Shown here: positions 62,838 through 64,000 of the stretch, piece after piece
Numbering within the stretch: position 1 is the stretch's first letter
Layout: each line of letters opens with the position of its first letter
NCBI GenBank assembly: GCA_019914995.1
Contig: CM034138.1
Location: 992,001 to 1,056,000 of the forward strand
From: Acanthochlamys bracteata
Lineage: Eukaryota; Streptophyta; Magnoliopsida; Pandanales; Velloziaceae
DNA: 64,000 nucleotides
Reading direction: 5' to 3'
Translations under genes and position numbers: made by a program
Notes under the pieces: model-generated
The model's input: the letters and a program-made list of their open reading frames with translations, nothing else
Told to the model about the DNA's origin: nothing
Databases searched by the model: none

Positions 62838-63240
62838 AGAATTTGGTCAGTAAAATAAGCATATCATTAGAACTTAGAAGAGAGAATTAAAAAATATATC
62901 AGCAAGTTCAACGAAATATTAAAATCTTTCCATTCTGAAAACAAAGCAAGCAACTCAAAACTGTTCCATCACTCTTGCTTTCTTAATTATTGCTGCTGCT
63001 GCGCTCTGCATACAAGAACAGAGACAATTCACCTGCCCTGGTTAATAAGCTTTGAAAGTTTCTTTTTTTTCTCTCTTGTCTTGAGAGTAGTTCCTCCATG
63101 AATGTTTCATACATAGATGATTGAGAAGATTACTAGTAGTAGTAGAAGAAGAAGAAAAAGATAAGACAAAAAGGAATTCAATGGCGTCGTTGAAAGAGTC
63201 TGCCACTATTGTTTTTCCTCTTTTGCTGGAGTCTTAGGGT
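62838..63240. repeat. Duplicated segment, copy 2
   Basis: Counterpart of 59605-60000, about 3.2 kb downstream. Its plus-strand frame from 63181 hits TAG after some 19 codons and its minus-strand frame has an in-frame stop, so it carries no product. Confidence 0.85.
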
Positions 63241-63479
63241 CTTCAGTGGAGTACAGTGATCTTTTACAATGAATATAATTAGATTATTTCCAAGAAGCAT
63301 GAAGAAATGATTTTAGTAGAAGATTCTTTTCTTTGTTGTGTTTTTGGTGAAATACAATGGTCGGGCATAAAGAATTTTTAGGAGAAGATTCATTTAACCG
63401 TAATTGTAACCTTTATTTTACTCTAACCATAACAAATTCTAAGTAGATGAGACTGGAAGTTTAAATGGTCCTGATATCA

Positions 63480-63860
63480 TACAAAATGTGATTCATGCTT
63501 GACATCCAGGAAGGAATTGATCCATTGAGCTTGTTATTGTCAGAAAATCTATGACAGAAAAACAGATAGTCAAAACACTATTATTTCTAATATGAATATT
63601 TCTCACATGGAAATAGGACTTGCATATAGTTAATATCCAGATGATGAAAGCTGTTGGGAATTGGCCCGGTGAAGATGTTAAAGCTCAGGTCTCTGTCGGA
63701 AATCCAAGATAACTATCAGCAAAGGTGTATTTGGGATTCAATGAAAAGTTATGGCAAGGCTGGTGTACAAACATACAACCCAACTAGTGGCAAAGAGCCA
63801 AGGAATGCAGGGAGCTGACCGGATAGTGAGAAGTTCCTCAAAGTCCTGCAGAAATCCATG
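63480..63860 (-). pseudogene. LRR exons of a receptor-like kinase, degraded
   Basis: Three minus-strand pieces are clear LRRs: LRNFSLSGQLPAFLGSL (63849 down to about 63786), DLSFNIFTGPIPNSFHHL (about 63697-63640) and DNNKLNGSIPSWMSS (about 63550-63497). Each is about one 72-bp LRR exon with AG/GT-like edges, the structure of malectin-LRR receptor kinases. Stops lie between and next to them, and no kinase sequence is in view; the gene would extend beyond the window on one side. Called a fragment rather than a working gene. Confidence 0.6.
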
Positions 63861-63956
63861 AAACCAGTAAAGATGATTGTATGAGAATACTAAGCAGCTT
63901 ATGACATGCTTTGAAGTGTTGCAATTGCTTCTTGTTTTGGTTATAAATTATGTTGT

Positions 63957-64000
63957 GTATAGTTTTCAATTTTGGGTGTGCCTGTTGTTGAACGTCTGAG
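63957..64000. repeat. Edge motif, copy 2
   Basis: GTTTTCAATTTTGGGTGTGCC through GAACGTCTGAG, matching 59455-59515. In copy 1 this motif precedes the duplicated segment by about 100 bp, so a third segment may start just past the window. Confidence 0.7.

Overview
The window is nuclear DNA of a flowering plant, most likely a eudicot and probably a rosid. Genes have many short introns with GT..AG borders, separated by AT-rich DNA with small inverted-repeat transposons, a Copia retrotransposon, a viral relic and one nuclear tRNA gene. The proteins are typical of plants: class I trehalose-6-phosphate synthase, class C heat-shock factor, HVA22, a Raf-like ankyrin kinase, plastid ribosomal protein L13 and PTS2-type citrate synthase. 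I cannot name the species. Exon borders were read by eye from family similarity, splice signals and phase; for all complete spliced genes the exon lengths add up to whole codons.

Layout: 1-7095 (-) is the 5' part of a TPS1-like gene with 11 exons, running off the left edge, with a probable long spliced leader carrying a uORF (8055-8350). 11664-12792 (+) is a two-exon secreted or membrane protein I cannot name. 15776-17735 (+) is a GDSL esterase/lipase facing HSFC1 (18200-19214, -). 21460-22454 (-) is HVA22. 23967-29860 (-) is an ankyrin-repeat Raf-like kinase. 32077-33352 (-) is a 2H cyclic phosphodiesterase. 33888-33959 (-) is tRNA-Asp(GUC). 34943-39927 is a dead Copia element with a MITE nested in gag. 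41107-41892 is a 178-bp tandem array. 42647-45078 (+) is a broken VTE6-like gene that keeps introns. 46777-48195 (+) is an RLP29-like LRR protein. 51919-55274 (+) is peroxisomal citrate synthase. 55839-57591 (+) is plastid L13. The right end (59.4-64 kb) is decayed DNA: a repeated segment, LRR-kinase remnants and a pararetrovirus coat-protein relic.

The genes do not form one pathway; what they share is position. From memory of Arabidopsis, TPS1, VTE6 and plastid L13 lie close together on chromosome 1, and citrate synthase, RLP29, HVA22F, the integrin-linked kinase, the cyclic phosphodiesterase and a GDSL lipase lie around AGAMOUS/SHATTERPROOF loci on chromosomes 2, 3 and 4. The window looks like the ancestral neighbourhood of those loci, without a visible MADS-box gene. 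I found no convincing new multi-gene system. The items most worth checking are the VTE6 relic, the missing MADS gene, the TPS1 leader uORF, the 178-bp array, the pararetrovirus relic and the duplicated splice donor in the kinase gene.
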